From positions 1-12,691 of the forward strand of contig CALVQZ010000048.1 of NCBI GenBank assembly GCA_944358275.1: a DNA stretch of 12,691 bases, written 5' to 3'. Below the pieces are notes generated by a model. The model was not told where the DNA came from. It searched no databases and was given only the letters and a program-made list of their open reading frames with translations. This stretch comes from an uncultured Bacilli bacterium. Its GTDB lineage: Bacteria > Bacillota_I > Bacilli_A > RF39 > UBA660. The translations under genes and the position numbers were made by a program. Of this stretch, positions 1-7,780 are shown piece by piece. Positions within the stretch are counted from its first letter, which is position 1. Every line of letters starts with the position of its first letter.

Positions 1-1
1 G

Positions 2-10
2 TGCTATAAT
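2..10 (+). promoter_or_regulatory. extended -10 element at window edge
   Basis: TGC followed by TATAAT (5-10) is a perfect extended -10 hexamer. Any -35 lies outside the window. It could be a distal promoter for the membrane protein gene starting at 114, but no gene lies closer, so the assignment is a guess. Confidence 0.35.
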
Positions 11-60
11 TTAAATGTAAGCAAAAAGTAGTTAAATTCAAAGCGTTTTTGTATGTTAAA

Positions 61-89
61 TTGTAAATTATAATTAAAGATGATATACT
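61..89 (+). promoter_or_regulatory. promoter of membrane protein-dgt operon
   Basis: TTGTAA (61-66) and TATACT (84-89) are separated by 17 bases, with an extended TGA just before the -10. Transcription would begin near 96, shortly before the GGAG ribosome binding site at 104-107 and the ATG at 114. Confidence 0.6.
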
Positions 90-113
90 TATTATGAGAT
101 AAAGGAGATTAAA

Positions 114-704
114 ATGAATAAAATAAAGAGAATTATTGGAATATCTATATTTGTACTTTTAATTGTTGTGTTGATTTATTTTGCGTTTTTTGTACTTCCA
201 AATAGAAATAAATCGGTGCGTGGGAAAAAAATTGATACAATTAAATTTGATTATGTATTATACGAAAGGGATAAAACAATTTATAAAGATACATTTAATA
301 AATTAAAAGAAGAGTTAAATAAAGACGAAATAAATTATGAAAAATATGCTGAATATATTTCAAAGCTATTTATAATTGACTTATATACATTAGATAATAA
401 GGCATCAAAAAATGATGTTGGTGGTGTTCAATTTGTTATGGATAATATAGAAGAGAATTTTATTTTAAATGCTTCTAATACTATGTATAAGTATATAGGA
501 ACTAGCGATATAAAAATGCCAGAAGTAGTTTCTATTGATTTAGTAGAACTAAATGAATATACATATACTATAGAAAATAAAGATTATCAAGGATATGAAG
601 TAAAGTTAAAATGGGATTATAAAGAAGATTTAGATTATGATAAAGAAGGAATAGTTTATGTTGTAAAAGATGAAGATAAATTAGTAGTAGTTGAAAAAAA
701 GTAG
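114..704 (+). CDS. membrane-anchored protein of unknown function
   Basis: I do not recognise the family. The 196-residue protein opens with a short basic stretch and one hydrophobic helix (about residues 7-28), without a clear signal peptidase site or lipobox, so it is probably an N-terminal anchor with the remaining ~165 residues outside the cell. The exterior part is rich in Lys, Glu, Asp and Tyr. Its last ~60 residues read like alternating beta strands, suggesting a small alpha+beta domain. The ATG at 114 has GGAG seven bases upstream. The stop at 702-704 lies 10 bases before the dGTPase ATG, whose ribosome binding site overlaps the end of this gene, so the two are very likely co-transcribed. 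Role in the cell is unknown; a sensor or envelope accessory role is only a possibility. Confidence 0.75.
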   Translation: MNKIKRIIGISIFVLLIVVLIYFAFFVLPNRNKSVRGKKIDTIKFDYVLYERDKTIYKDTFNKLKEELNKDEINYEKYAEYISKLFIIDLYTLDNKASKNDVGGVQFVMDNIEENFILNASNTMYKYIGTSDIKMPEVVSIDLVELNEYTYTIENKDYQGYEVKLKWDYKEDLDYDKEGIVYVVKDEDKLVVVEKK

Positions 705-714
705 GTGTGGTAAT

Positions 715-1842
715 ATGGATGAAGTAGTAAAAAGAATGAGAAATAAAGAACTATCTAAATATGCGTGTAAGGATAGTTGTGCAATAACGCTTAAAGAAGA
801 AGATGATGACATAAGACCTAGGTTTTTTAGGGATTCTGATAGAATAATATATTCTCTATCTTACACGAGATATATTGATAAGACACAAGTATTTACTTTT
901 ACTGAAAATGATAATATTAGTAAAAGAATAACACATGTACAATTTGTTAGTAAGATTGCAAGAACTATTGGAAGAGCATTAGGATTAAATGAAGACCTAA
1001 TAGAAGCAGCAGCATTAGGGCATGATCTAGGACATCCTCCATTTGGACATTGTGGAGAAAGAGCATTAAATAGACTTAGTATAGAAAATAGTGAAGGTAT
1101 TTTCGCGCACAATGCACAAAGTGTAAGAACACTTATGTACTTAGAAAATAATGGCAAGGGTAAGAATATATCTGTTCAAGTATTAGATGCAATTTTATGC
1201 CATAATGGAGAAATCCTAGAAGAAAGATATTGTTCTGTTGAAAAAAGTGTAGATGACTTTCTAAGAGAATATGAAACATGTTTTAAAGAATCTGGAGCAC
1301 CTAAAAAATTAAGACCTATGACATTAGAAGGGTGTGTAGTAAGAATATCTGATAAAGTAGCATATGCAGGTAAAGATATAGAGGATGCACTTAGATTAGG
1401 TGTTATAAAGGAAGAAGATATACCACAAGAAGTGAAAGATGTTCTTGGAAAAAACAATACGGAGATAGTAAATACTATGGTGTTAGATGTTATTGAAAAT
1501 AGTTTAGATAAACCATATATTAAGTTTTCAAAAAAAGTATATGATGCATTAGACAAGTTGATTAAGTTTAATTATGAAAAAATATATAATGTAATAAATG
1601 CTTCTAAAGAATTAAGATATTATGATGAAATGTATACTACATTATTTAAAAATTATAAAAGAGAATTAGAAAAAAAAGATACTTCTAGTGATATTTATAA
1701 AGCATTCTTAAATGATATGTCTAGTGAATATATAAATTCAACTAGCAATGTAAGAAAAATAATAGATTACATGGCAAGTATGACTGATGATTATTTTATA
1801 AATAGATATAATGAATTATCAAATATTAAAATTAAAAGATAA
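715..1842 (+). CDS. dgt: dGTPase-type HD-domain dNTP triphosphohydrolase
   Basis: This family hydrolyses deoxynucleoside triphosphates (typically dGTP) to the nucleoside and tripolyphosphate in the cytoplasm, trimming the dNTP pool. The HD metal-binding set is visible: H74 in RITH, H103-D104 in LGHDLGHPPFGH, and D213 in RISDKVAY. The family signatures HNAQSVR (132-138) and DIEDAL are also present. I place the start at the ATG at 715 (375 residues), because AGGTG lies a few bases upstream and an in-frame TTG at 691 has no ribosome binding site and would overlap the previous gene. The length fits the shorter Gram-positive dGTPase-like group rather than the ~500-residue Escherichia coli Dgt. It follows the membrane protein gene in one operon and ends at a shared terminator. 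Substrate preference cannot be read from the sequence; some members act on several dNTPs. Confidence 0.9.
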   Translation: MDEVVKRMRNKELSKYACKDSCAITLKEEDDDIRPRFFRDSDRIIYSLSYTRYIDKTQVFTFTENDNISKRITHVQFVSKIARTIGRALGLNEDLIEAAALGHDLGHPPFGHCGERALNRLSIENSEGIFAHNAQSVRTLMYLENNGKGKNISVQVLDAILCHNGEILEERYCSVEKSVDDFLREYETCFKESGAPKKLRPMTLEGCVVRISDKVAYAGKDIEDALRLGVIKEEDIPQEVKDVLGKNNTEIVNTMVLDVIENSLDKPYIKFSKKVYDALDKLIKFNYEKIYNVINASKELRYYDEMYTTLFKNYKRELEKKDTSSDIYKAFLNDMSSEYINSTSNVRKIIDYMASMTDDYFINRYNELSNIKIKR

Positions 1843-1846
1843 ATAA

Positions 1847-1870
1847 AAAATAGTAGAAATCTACTATTTT
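1847..1870. terminator. bidirectional terminator, dgt / pilin-like gene
   Basis: AAAATAGTAG (1847-1856) and CTACTATTTT (1861-1870) form a perfect 10-bp stem with the loop AAAT. On the minus strand it is followed by a T-rich run, so it best serves the pilin-like gene; on the plus strand the T run is only four bases. The stop codon of the minus-strand gene (1864-1866) lies inside the stem. Confidence 0.65.
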
Positions 1871-2199
1871 AAACAAGCACTTAAGTCTCTAAACGTTGTC
1901 CAACCAATTATCATGTTAACTATTGTAGGTAGTAAAAATATTACTAAACATATAACAAATCTTTTTACTAAGTTATTTATTGCTTTTTTAAAAGCTCTAT
2001 CATCACTTGAAGCAATAGCTCCTAAAAAATCGATTGTTCCCATAACTATTAGTATTACTGGGGATATAACCATTATAATAAATGCAGCAGGCTTTGTTAT
2101 ATTAGCTATAGCACCACAATCAACAACTTCATCAGCAAATACTGGAGTTGCTAATAAGCATAAAGAAATTATAGTTAAAAAAGTTAATATTTTTTTCAT
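1864..2199 (-). CDS. small secreted two-helix protein, VirB2/TrbC pilin-like
   Basis: The 111-residue product has a clear signal peptide (residues 1-22, ending PVFA before DE) and an 89-residue mature part with two hydrophobic helices (about 36-62 and 80-103). A polar, positively charged stretch, SSDDRAFKKAINNLVKR, joins them. This is the architecture of VirB2/TrbC pilins of type IV secretion systems, which are small, have a cleaved leader and two membrane helices. The match is to architecture and general sequence flavour only. Cys28 and Cys109 flank the mature protein and could form a disulphide. The ATG at 2199 has GAGGTG just upstream. No other conjugation or secretion gene is in the window, so it is an orphan here. 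Other options are a holin-like or other small membrane protein. Confidence 0.6.
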   Translation of the reverse strand: MKKILTFLTIISLCLLATPVFADEVVDCGAIANITKPAAFIIMVISPVILIVMGTIDFLGAIASSDDRAFKKAINNLVKRFVICLVIFLLPTIVNMIIGWTTFRDLSACLK

Positions 2200-2216
2200 A
2201 TAAACACCTCGAGTTC

Positions 2217-2245
2217 ATTATAACATATTTACTAAAAAAATTTAA
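2217..2245 (-). promoter_or_regulatory. promoter of pilin-like gene
   Basis: On the minus strand TTAAAT (2245-2240) and TATAAT (2222-2217) are 17 bases apart, with an extended TGT before the -10. The start point would fall near 2210, directly at the GAGGTG ribosome binding site, giving a leader of only about 10 bases. The element is back to back with the rpsO promoter. Confidence 0.6.
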
Positions 2246-2254
2246 CTAAAATAC

Positions 2255-2283
2255 TTGATATATTTGTAAAAATAATGTATATT
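2255..2283 (+). promoter_or_regulatory. rpsO-pnp promoter
   Basis: TTGATA (2255-2260) and TATATT (2278-2283) are separated by exactly 17 bases. The predicted start is near 2290, which is the 5' edge of the structured leader. Confidence 0.65.
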
Positions 2284-2290
2284 ACTAGTT

Positions 2291-2342
2291 GTTACCGATT
2301 CTTAGTAACTAGAGTCTTCCGACTGTTACTCAGAATTTGGCG
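2291..2342 (+). promoter_or_regulatory. structured rpsO leader, probable S15 autoregulatory element
   Basis: The leader contains GTTAC (2291-2295), GTAAC (2305-2309) and GTTAC (2325-2329). The middle element can pair with either neighbour. The first pairing makes a 5-bp stem with a 9-base loop. The second is longer: AGTAAC (2304-2309) plus AGTC (2313-2316) pair with GACT (2321-2324) plus GTTACT (2325-2330), around a TTCC loop and a 3-base bulge. With the first stem formed, ATTCT in its loop (2298-2302) could pair with AGAAT (2332-2336), making a pseudoknot close to the ribosome binding site. S15 is known to repress its own mRNA through leader structures, including a pseudoknot in Escherichia coli. 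That this leader does so is inference. Confidence 0.55.
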
Positions 2343-2366
2343 AAATTAAAAAAAGGAGGAAGAAAT

Positions 2367-2636
2367 ATGGCTTTATCAAAAGAAGAAAAGTTAAAAATAG
2401 TTAAAGAATTTGGACATGATGAAAAAGATACTGGTTCTATAGAAGTTCAAATAGCACTTTTAACTAAAGAAATCAATGATTTAACTGAACATTTAAAAGT
2501 ACATACTCACGATTATCATTCAAAAAGAGGATTACTTATGAAAGTTGGACAAAGAAAGAGCAAGTTAAATTATTTGATGAAAAATGATATTACTAAATAT
2601 CGTGAAGTCGTTAGTAAATTAGGATTAAGAAAGTAG
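2367..2636 (+). CDS. rpsO: 30S ribosomal protein S15
   Basis: S15 binds the central domain of 16S rRNA and is a primary binder in small-subunit assembly. The 89-residue length is exactly usual for the family. Signatures are HDYHSKRGLL (about 42-51), the LLMKVGQRK stretch that contacts rRNA, and the C-terminal YREVVSKLGLRK. The start is the ATG at 2367, seven bases after a strong GGAGG (2355-2359); an in-frame TTG at 2337 lies in the structured leader and is not used. It has its own promoter and is followed 51 bases later by pnp, the common rpsO-pnp order in bacteria. A weak hairpin between them may reduce read-through. Confidence 0.98.
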   Translation: MALSKEEKLKIVKEFGHDEKDTGSIEVQIALLTKEINDLTEHLKVHTHDYHSKRGLLMKVGQRKSKLNYLMKNDITKYREVVSKLGLRK

Positions 2637-2665
2637 GCATTCTTTTTTAGGTGCCTTTTTTATTT
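2635..2665 (+). terminator. weak terminator or attenuator between rpsO and pnp
   Basis: AGGCA (2635-2639) can pair with TGCCT (2652-2656), followed by a T-rich run. The stem is only five pairs and the loop 12 bases, so it probably lets some transcripts through into pnp. The rpsO stop codon overlaps its 5' arm. Confidence 0.45.
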
Positions 2666-2687
2666 TGAAATAGATTTGGAGGAGTTT

Positions 2688-4856
2688 ATGAAAAAAGTAT
2701 TTGAAATTGATTTTAGGGGAAGAAAATTAGTTGTTGAACATGGTGAACTTGCTAAACAAGCAGCTGGTTCAGTATTAGTTAGATATGGAGATACTGTAAC
2801 ACTTGCTGCAGCAACAGTATCTAAAGAATGTAATATATTATCAGATTTTTTTCCATTAACAGTTGTTTATATGGAAAAACAATATGCAGTAGGTAAAATA
2901 CCAGGAGGATTTATAAAAAGAGAAGGACGTCCTACAGAGGCAGCTACATTATGTGCAAGAATGATAGATAGACCTATGAGACCTTTATTTCCAGAGGATT
3001 TTAGAAATAAAGTAGATGTAGTAAATGAAATATTATCAGTAGATCAAGATAATACACCAGAAATGACTGCATTATTTGCATCATCTTTAGCAGTATCTAT
3101 AAGTGAAATACCATTTAATGGACCAGTTGCAGGTGTAAAAGTAGGTAGAGTTGATGGCAAACTTATAATAAATCCAACTGCAAAAGAAATGGAATTAAGC
3201 GATATAGATTTAACAGTAGCAGGAACTATAGATGCGGTTAATATGGTTGAATCAGGAAGTAAAGAAGTATCTGAAGATGATATGCTTGATGCTATTATGT
3301 TTGGTCATGAAGCTATTAAAGAACTTATAAATTTTGCTAATACAATTATTTCTGAAGTTGGAAAAGAAAAAATGGCATATGAAATATTAGATATAGAAAC
3401 ATCACTTAGAAATGAAGTAGAGAATATGGCTAAAGTGCCTATGCTTGAAGCTATAAAGATAGTAGATAAATTAGAAAGACTTGAAGCAACAACTAATTTA
3501 AAAGAAGAAGTTGTAAAACATTATGAAGATGCTAATGTTGGAATAGATGATTTAGAACTTGAAACACTTCTTACTAAAGTTAAACTAATATTAGAAGATA
3601 TAGAGAAGAGTGAATTTAGAAGATTAGTTGCAGATGAAAAGATTAGACCAGATGGAAGAAAAGTAGATGAAATAAGATCATTATCTGCATCTATCGATTT
3701 ACTTCCAAGAACACACGGATCTGCATTATTTACAAGAGGGCAAACACAAAGTTTAAGTGTAACTACACTAGGTAGTCTTACAGATAATCAAATATTAGAT
3801 GGACTTGGAGTAGAAGATTCAAAAAGATTTATGCTTCACTATAATTTTCCACAATTTAGTGTTGGTGAAACAGGAAGATACGGAAGTCCTGGAAGAAGAG
3901 AAATAGGACATGGAGCATTAGGAGAAAGAGCATTACTTCAAGTAATACCTAGTGAAGAAGAATTTCCATATACAATAAGAGTAGTATCAGAAATTTTAGA
4001 ATCAAATGGTTCATCAAGCCAAGCATCTATATGTGCAGGGTGTTTGTCGCTAATGGCAGCAGGTGTTCCAATAAAAGCTCCAGTAGCAGGTATTGCAATG
4101 GGACTTTTAACAAATGGTAAAAATTATACGATACTAACAGATATTCAAGGTATGGAAGATCATCTAGGAGATATGGACTTTAAAGTAGCAGGTACAAGAA
4201 AAGGTATATGTGCTTTACAAATGGATATTAAAATAAAAGGAATTACAAAGAAAATAATGAAAGAAGCTTTAGAACAAGCTAAAAAAGCAAGAATGCAAAT
4301 ACTTGATTTAATGGAAAGCGTAATTTCTGAACCAAGAAAAGAATTAAGCCCTTATGCACCAAAAATAGAAACATTTACTATCAATCCAGAAAAGATTAAA
4401 GATGTAATTGGTAAGGGTGGCGATATGATTACTAAGATAATTTTAGAAGCTAGTAATGTAAAAAGTGTAAATGATATAAATGCAGTTAAAGTAGAACTAG
4501 AAGATGATGGAAGAGTAATTATATATCATAAAGATGAAACAGTTATTAAGAAAACAAGAGAAATGATAGAAAGTGTCGTAAGAGAAGTAGAAGATGGTAA
4601 AATATATGTTGGAAAAGTTGTAAAAATAGAAGACTTTGGATGCTTTGTAGAACTATGGCCTGGTTGTGAAGGACTAGTACATATTTCACATTTAGACACA
4701 AAAAGAGTTGAAAAGACAAGCGATATTGTATCTGTGGGGGATGAGATAGTAGTAAAAGCAATTGGATATGATAAAAGAGGTAAATTAAATTTGTCCAGAA
4801 AAGAAGTATTAAGTAGTAAAGAAGATAAAAAGAAAAAATCGAAAAAAGATGAATAA
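2688..4856 (+). CDS. pnp: polyribonucleotide nucleotidyltransferase (PNPase)
   Basis: PNPase degrades RNA from the 3' end by phosphorolysis, releasing nucleoside diphosphates, and works as a trimer in RNA decay. The 722-residue product has the full domain set: a first RNase PH domain, an all-helical linker domain, a second RNase PH domain with the catalytic stretch GDMDFKVAGTRKG, a KH domain with the IGKGGD loop (about 553-615), and an S1 domain (about 618-690) with a Lys-rich tail. The start is the ATG at 2688, just after GGAGGAG (2678-2684); an in-frame TTG at 2676 precedes the ribosome binding site. One small oddity is LSLMAAGVP, where many homologues have LMDAGVP. The gene follows rpsO and probably shares its transcript. 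RNase J lies further along, so two parts of the Gram-positive decay machinery are close neighbours. Confidence 0.98.
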   Translation: MKKVFEIDFRGRKLVVEHGELAKQAAGSVLVRYGDTVTLAAATVSKECNILSDFFPLTVVYMEKQYAVGKIPGGFIKREGRPTEAATLCARMIDRPMRPLFPEDFRNKVDVVNEILSVDQDNTPEMTALFASSLAVSISEIPFNGPVAGVKVGRVDGKLIINPTAKEMELSDIDLTVAGTIDAVNMVESGSKEVSEDDMLDAIMFGHEAIKELINFANTIISEVGKEKMAYEILDIETSLRNEVENMAKVPMLEAIKIVDKLERLEATTNLKEEVVKHYEDANVGIDDLELETLLTKVKLILEDIEKSEFRRLVADEKIRPDGRKVDEIRSLSASIDLLPRTHGSALFTRGQTQSLSVTTLGSLTDNQILDGLGVEDSKRFMLHYNFPQFSVGETGRYGSPGRREIGHGALGERALLQVIPSEEEFPYTIRVVSEILESNGSSSQASICAGCLSLMAAGVPIKAPVAGIAMGLLTNGKNYTILTDIQGMEDHLGDMDFKVAGTRKGICALQMDIKIKGITKKIMKEALEQAKKARMQILDLMESVISEPRKELSPYAPKIETFTINPEKIKDVIGKGGDMITKIILEASNVKSVNDINAVKVELEDDGRVIIYHKDETVIKKTREMIESVVREVEDGKIYVGKVVKIEDFGCFVELWPGCEGLVHISHLDTKRVEKTSDIVSVGDEIVVKAIGYDKRGKLNLSRKEVLSSKEDKKKKSKKDE

Positions 4857-4881
4857 TTATTACTAAAATACATAATTTTAT

Positions 4882-4910
4882 TTGATAAAAATTGAAATTT
4901 GTGATAGTAT
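4882..4910 (+). promoter_or_regulatory. promoter of corA
   Basis: TTGATA (4882-4887) and TAGTAT (4905-4910) are 17 bases apart, with an extended TGA before the -10. The predicted start is near 4917, giving a leader of about 25 bases. This suggests the transporter is expressed independently of pnp, which has no convincing terminator of its own. Confidence 0.6.
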
Positions 4911-4941
4911 AGCAAGAAGAAATTAGAAAGAAGGTGTTGTC

Positions 4942-5880
4942 ATGTTAAAGATTTATAAAACTATGGATGAAAAAGGATTATTTAGAGAAGTAAATCAAAT
5001 AGAAAAGGGATCTTGGATTAACCTGGCAAAACCAGCAGAAGGGGAGATAAATAATTTAGTTAATGCGATTGGAGTAAATCCTGAATTTATTAGATATTCA
5101 CTAGATACAGAAGAAAGAGCTAGAATAGATGTTGAAGATGGACAAATACTAATTCTTATAGATATTCCAATAACTGAATCAGGAAAAGGAGATTATTCTA
5201 CAATTCCACTTGGAATAATAGTTGTAAATGATGATTATTTTATTACTGTATGTAGTCAAAATGTAGATATAATAAAAGATTTCTATGAATCTAAAATAAA
5301 AGAATTTTATACTTATAAAAAAACAAGATTTACTTTACAAATATTATATAGAATAGCTACATATTATCTTCAATATTTAAAAAAGATAAATAATGAAACA
5401 GATAAGACAGAATTAAAGTTACAAAAAGAATTAAAAAATACTGAGTTAATAAAACTATTAGCACTAGAAAAATCTCTTGTATATTTCACTACATCATTAA
5501 AGTCAAACGAATTAGTAATGGAAAAACTATTAAGAGGAAACGTCTTAAAACTATACGATGACGATAAAGATTATCTTCAAGATGCTATAGTTGAAAATAA
5601 ACAAGCAATAGAAATGGTTACAATATCTAAAGATATAGTAGCAGGTACTACAAATGCTTATGCATCTATTATTTCAAATAATTTAAATATAGTAATGAAA
5701 TTCTTAGCAGCAGTAACTATAGTATTTTCAATTCCAACTATAGTATCTGGTTTGTGGGGTATGAATGTAGAAGGAATATTATTTAGTAATAATTCATATG
5801 GATTTTATATTGTAATAGGTATTTCTGTTTTCTTTGCAATACTCGCATACTTATGGTTAAAGAAAAAAGATATGTTATAA
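4942..5880 (+). CDS. corA: CorA-family divalent cation transporter
   Basis: CorA proteins form pentameric membrane channels that carry Mg2+ (sometimes Co2+ or Ni2+) into the cell. The 312-residue product has the usual plan: a large cytoplasmic N-terminal domain (1 to about 240), a long helix, and two C-terminal membrane helices (about 248-270 and 285-306). The signature GMN (273-275) follows the first, and a short basic tail KKKDML ends the protein. The residue before GMN is Trp rather than the more usual Tyr, a modest variant that does not change the call. The start at ATG 4942 has AAGGTG six bases upstream. It has its own promoter, and a strong hairpin directly follows the stop. Ion specificity cannot be told from the sequence, so it is best called a CorA-like Mg2+ transporter. 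Confidence 0.93.
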   Translation: MLKIYKTMDEKGLFREVNQIEKGSWINLAKPAEGEINNLVNAIGVNPEFIRYSLDTEERARIDVEDGQILILIDIPITESGKGDYSTIPLGIIVVNDDYFITVCSQNVDIIKDFYESKIKEFYTYKKTRFTLQILYRIATYYLQYLKKINNETDKTELKLQKELKNTELIKLLALEKSLVYFTTSLKSNELVMEKLLRGNVLKLYDDDKDYLQDAIVENKQAIEMVTISKDIVAGTTNAYASIISNNLNIVMKFLAAVTIVFSIPTIVSGLWGMNVEGILFSNNSYGFYIVIGISVFFAILAYLWLKKKDML

Positions 5881-5911
5881 AAAAATGATTTCGCTTTTTG
5901 AAATCATTTTT
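5881..5911. terminator. bidirectional terminator, corA / rnjA
   Basis: AAAAATGATTTC (5881-5892) pairs perfectly with GAAATCATTTTT (5900-5911) around a 7-base loop, with T runs on both exits. It starts the base after the corA stop and reaches the last base of the rnjA stop codon. Confidence 0.85.
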
Positions 5912-7578
5912 TATTTAATATCCATAAATACAGGAAGTATTAAAGGTCTTCTACCAGTCTCATTTATAATAAATGGACTTACATCTTGAATAAGCAGAGT
6001 TTTTAAGTCGCTATAATTATTCTTAGTAATCTTTATATTTTTCTTAATACTTTCATTAGCACAATTAGATATTTTATTTATAAGTTCTTCATTTTCATTA
6101 ACTAAAATAAATCCTCTCGTAGTAACATTTACATTTCCTAATAATTGTTTATTATTTTTAATATTAGCAATAAGTACGATTATACCATCATTAGCCATAA
6201 TCATTCTATCTTTTATAACTATACCACCAATATCACCAATTCTATTACCATCAACATAAACATCACCAGCAGTGACAGCACCATACTTCTTAGCACCTTT
6301 AGGTCCAATATTTAAAACTTCACCATTATCCATTATAAATACATTATCTTTAGGTATACCACATTCTATTGCTAAGTCAGCATGTTTTTTAAGCATCCTA
6401 TATTCACCATGCATAGGCATAAAATATTCAGGTTTCATAAGTCTTAGCATAAGTTGTAATTCTTCTTCATTACCATGTCCAGATGCATGAATATCATTTA
6501 ATGAAGTATTAGTAAGTACTCTAACACCCTTTAAATAAAGTTGATTTATGGTTTTAGCTATATAAGCACCATTTCCAGGAATAGGACTAGATGAGAATAC
6601 GACAATGTCATTAGGAAGTAGCTTAATTTGTTTATGACTTCCATTTGCAATTCTAGATAAAGCAGCAAGAGGTGCTCCTTGACTACCTGTACACAAAATA
6701 GTAATTTCATTTTCTTTTAATTTTAATGCCTCATCAGCACTTATAATAACGTCTTTACCATCAATATAACCACTTTCTATAGCAATAGTTACATTAGTTT
6801 CCATACTTCTTCCAAATAATACTACTTTTCGGTTATTCTTTTTACTCGTTTCAATAATATGTTTTAATCTATATATATTAGATGCAAAAGTAGCAATTAT
6901 AAGTCTTCCTGTATGTCTTGCAAATATATCACCTAGTGCAGCATCAACTTTAAATTCACTTTTAGAAAATCCTTCTACAAGAGCATTAGTACTATCACTC
7001 ATAAGTAGTTTTACCCCCTTTTTACCTATTTCAGCCATCTTATGAATATTTGACATAGGACCAATAGGAGTAAGATCAAACTTAAAGTCTCCTGTACTTA
7101 CTATAACTCCATTAGGAGTAGATATTGCTATTCCTAAAGAATCTGGAATAGAGTGTGTTGTATTAAAAAATTCAATTTCAAAATGTTTAGTCTTAATTTT
7201 AGATTCGCCATCTATAACTTTTAAATTTTTAAATGGAATACTTCTTTCTTCAATTTTTCTTTTTATAAGCTCTAATGCTTGATTAGGCGCATAAATAACA
7301 GGTATATTTACAGTTTGTAGTAAAAAAGGTATACCTCCAATATGATCTTCATGACCATGCGTTATAAATAATCCTTTAATTTTACTTTCGTTTTGCTTTA
7401 AAAAAGTATAATCAGGAATTACATAATCGATACCTAAAAGCTCATCTTTAGGAAACATAACACCAGAATCGATAATAACAATCTCATTATTATGCATAAT
7501 AACATACATGTTTTTACCAACTTCACCAAGTCCACCTAAAGCAAATACTTGAGTATTCCCGTTTTCAAAAAATTTCAT
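5911..7578 (-). CDS. rnjA: ribonuclease J (metallo-beta-lactamase/beta-CASP nuclease)
   Basis: RNase J acts as an endonuclease and 5'-to-3' exonuclease in mRNA decay and rRNA maturation in Gram-positive bacteria. The 555-residue length is typical. The zinc-binding motif HGHEDHIGG is at 74-82. Further signatures follow in family order: TGDFKFD, SDSTNA, GRSM, CTGSQGAP, HASGHG and PMHGEYRML, then a C-terminal domain with TTRGFI. The start is the ATG at 7578, preceded by GAAAGGAG; an in-frame ATG 11 codons further upstream has no ribosome binding site. The gene is divergent from the glycosyltransferase and has a near-consensus promoter. Many Firmicutes carry two paralogues, J1 and J2; a single gene in the window cannot settle which this is, so the symbol is tentative. 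Confidence 0.95.
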   Translation of the reverse strand: MKFFENGNTQVFALGGLGEVGKNMYVIMHNNEIVIIDSGVMFPKDELLGIDYVIPDYTFLKQNESKIKGLFITHGHEDHIGGIPFLLQTVNIPVIYAPNQALELIKRKIEERSIPFKNLKVIDGESKIKTKHFEIEFFNTTHSIPDSLGIAISTPNGVIVSTGDFKFDLTPIGPMSNIHKMAEIGKKGVKLLMSDSTNALVEGFSKSEFKVDAALGDIFARHTGRLIIATFASNIYRLKHIIETSKKNNRKVVLFGRSMETNVTIAIESGYIDGKDVIISADEALKLKENEITILCTGSQGAPLAALSRIANGSHKQIKLLPNDIVVFSSSPIPGNGAYIAKTINQLYLKGVRVLTNTSLNDIHASGHGNEEELQLMLRLMKPEYFMPMHGEYRMLKKHADLAIECGIPKDNVFIMDNGEVLNIGPKGAKKYGAVTAGDVYVDGNRIGDIGGIVIKDRMIMANDGIIVLIANIKNNKQLLGNVNVTTRGFILVNENEELINKISNCANESIKKNIKITKNNYSDLKTLLIQDVSPFIINETGRRPLILPVFMDIK

Positions 7579-7619
7579 TTTTTCTCCTTTCATAAAGTAA
7601 AAAAAGAACAACCTATGAC

Positions 7620-7648
7620 ATTATACAACAAAAATAAGATTTTGACAA
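7620..7648 (-). promoter_or_regulatory. rnjA promoter
   Basis: On the minus strand TTGTCA (7648-7643) and TATAAT (7625-7620) are exactly 17 bases apart, close to consensus. The start would be near 7613, about 35 bases before the ATG. Confidence 0.75.
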
Positions 7649-7671
7649 GGCAGAATATTTTTGCGTAGAAT
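7642..7671 (+). promoter_or_regulatory. distal promoter for glycosyltransferase-mutL-miaA
   Basis: TTGACA (7642-7647) is a consensus -35, with TAGAAT (7666-7671) after an 18-base spacer. This -35 overlaps the rnjA -35 on the other strand by five bases, so polymerase probably cannot occupy both at once. The transcript would have a leader of about 100 bases. Confidence 0.55.
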
Positions 7672-7743
7672 GAACATATAAGATTCAAAGATCATAGTTT
7701 ATTGCAATTCTTTCACTAAATTAAAGACTTTTCGTTAGAAAAT

Positions 7744-7752
7744 TGATATACT
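7744..7752 (+). promoter_or_regulatory. proximal extended -10 promoter of glycosyltransferase gene
   Basis: TGA followed by TATACT (7747-7752) is an extended -10 identical in its nine bases to the one before the first gene (81-89). No good -35 is seen 17 bases upstream, so it would depend on the extended element. Confidence 0.45.
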
Positions 7753-7780
7753 ATTTATAGTTTTAATAAATGGAGGCGTT

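Noticed and set aside
861..1556. Minus-strand open frames opposite dgt
   Set aside because: They lie wholly inside a well-supported gene, have no ribosome binding site and no recognisable motifs; they are shadows of AT-rich coding sequence.
2676..2687. Upstream TTG starts for rpsO, pnp and dgt
   Set aside because: In each case a good ribosome binding site sits just before a later ATG that gives the family's normal N terminus.
4857..4881. Terminator after pnp
   Set aside because: Only an AAAAT/ATTTT five-pair AT stem without a clear T run is present, too weak to call.
4526..4915. Minus-strand open frame over the end of pnp and the corA promoter
   Set aside because: It is antisense to the KH and S1 domains, has biased Ser/Leu/Phe composition typical of shadow frames and no start signals.
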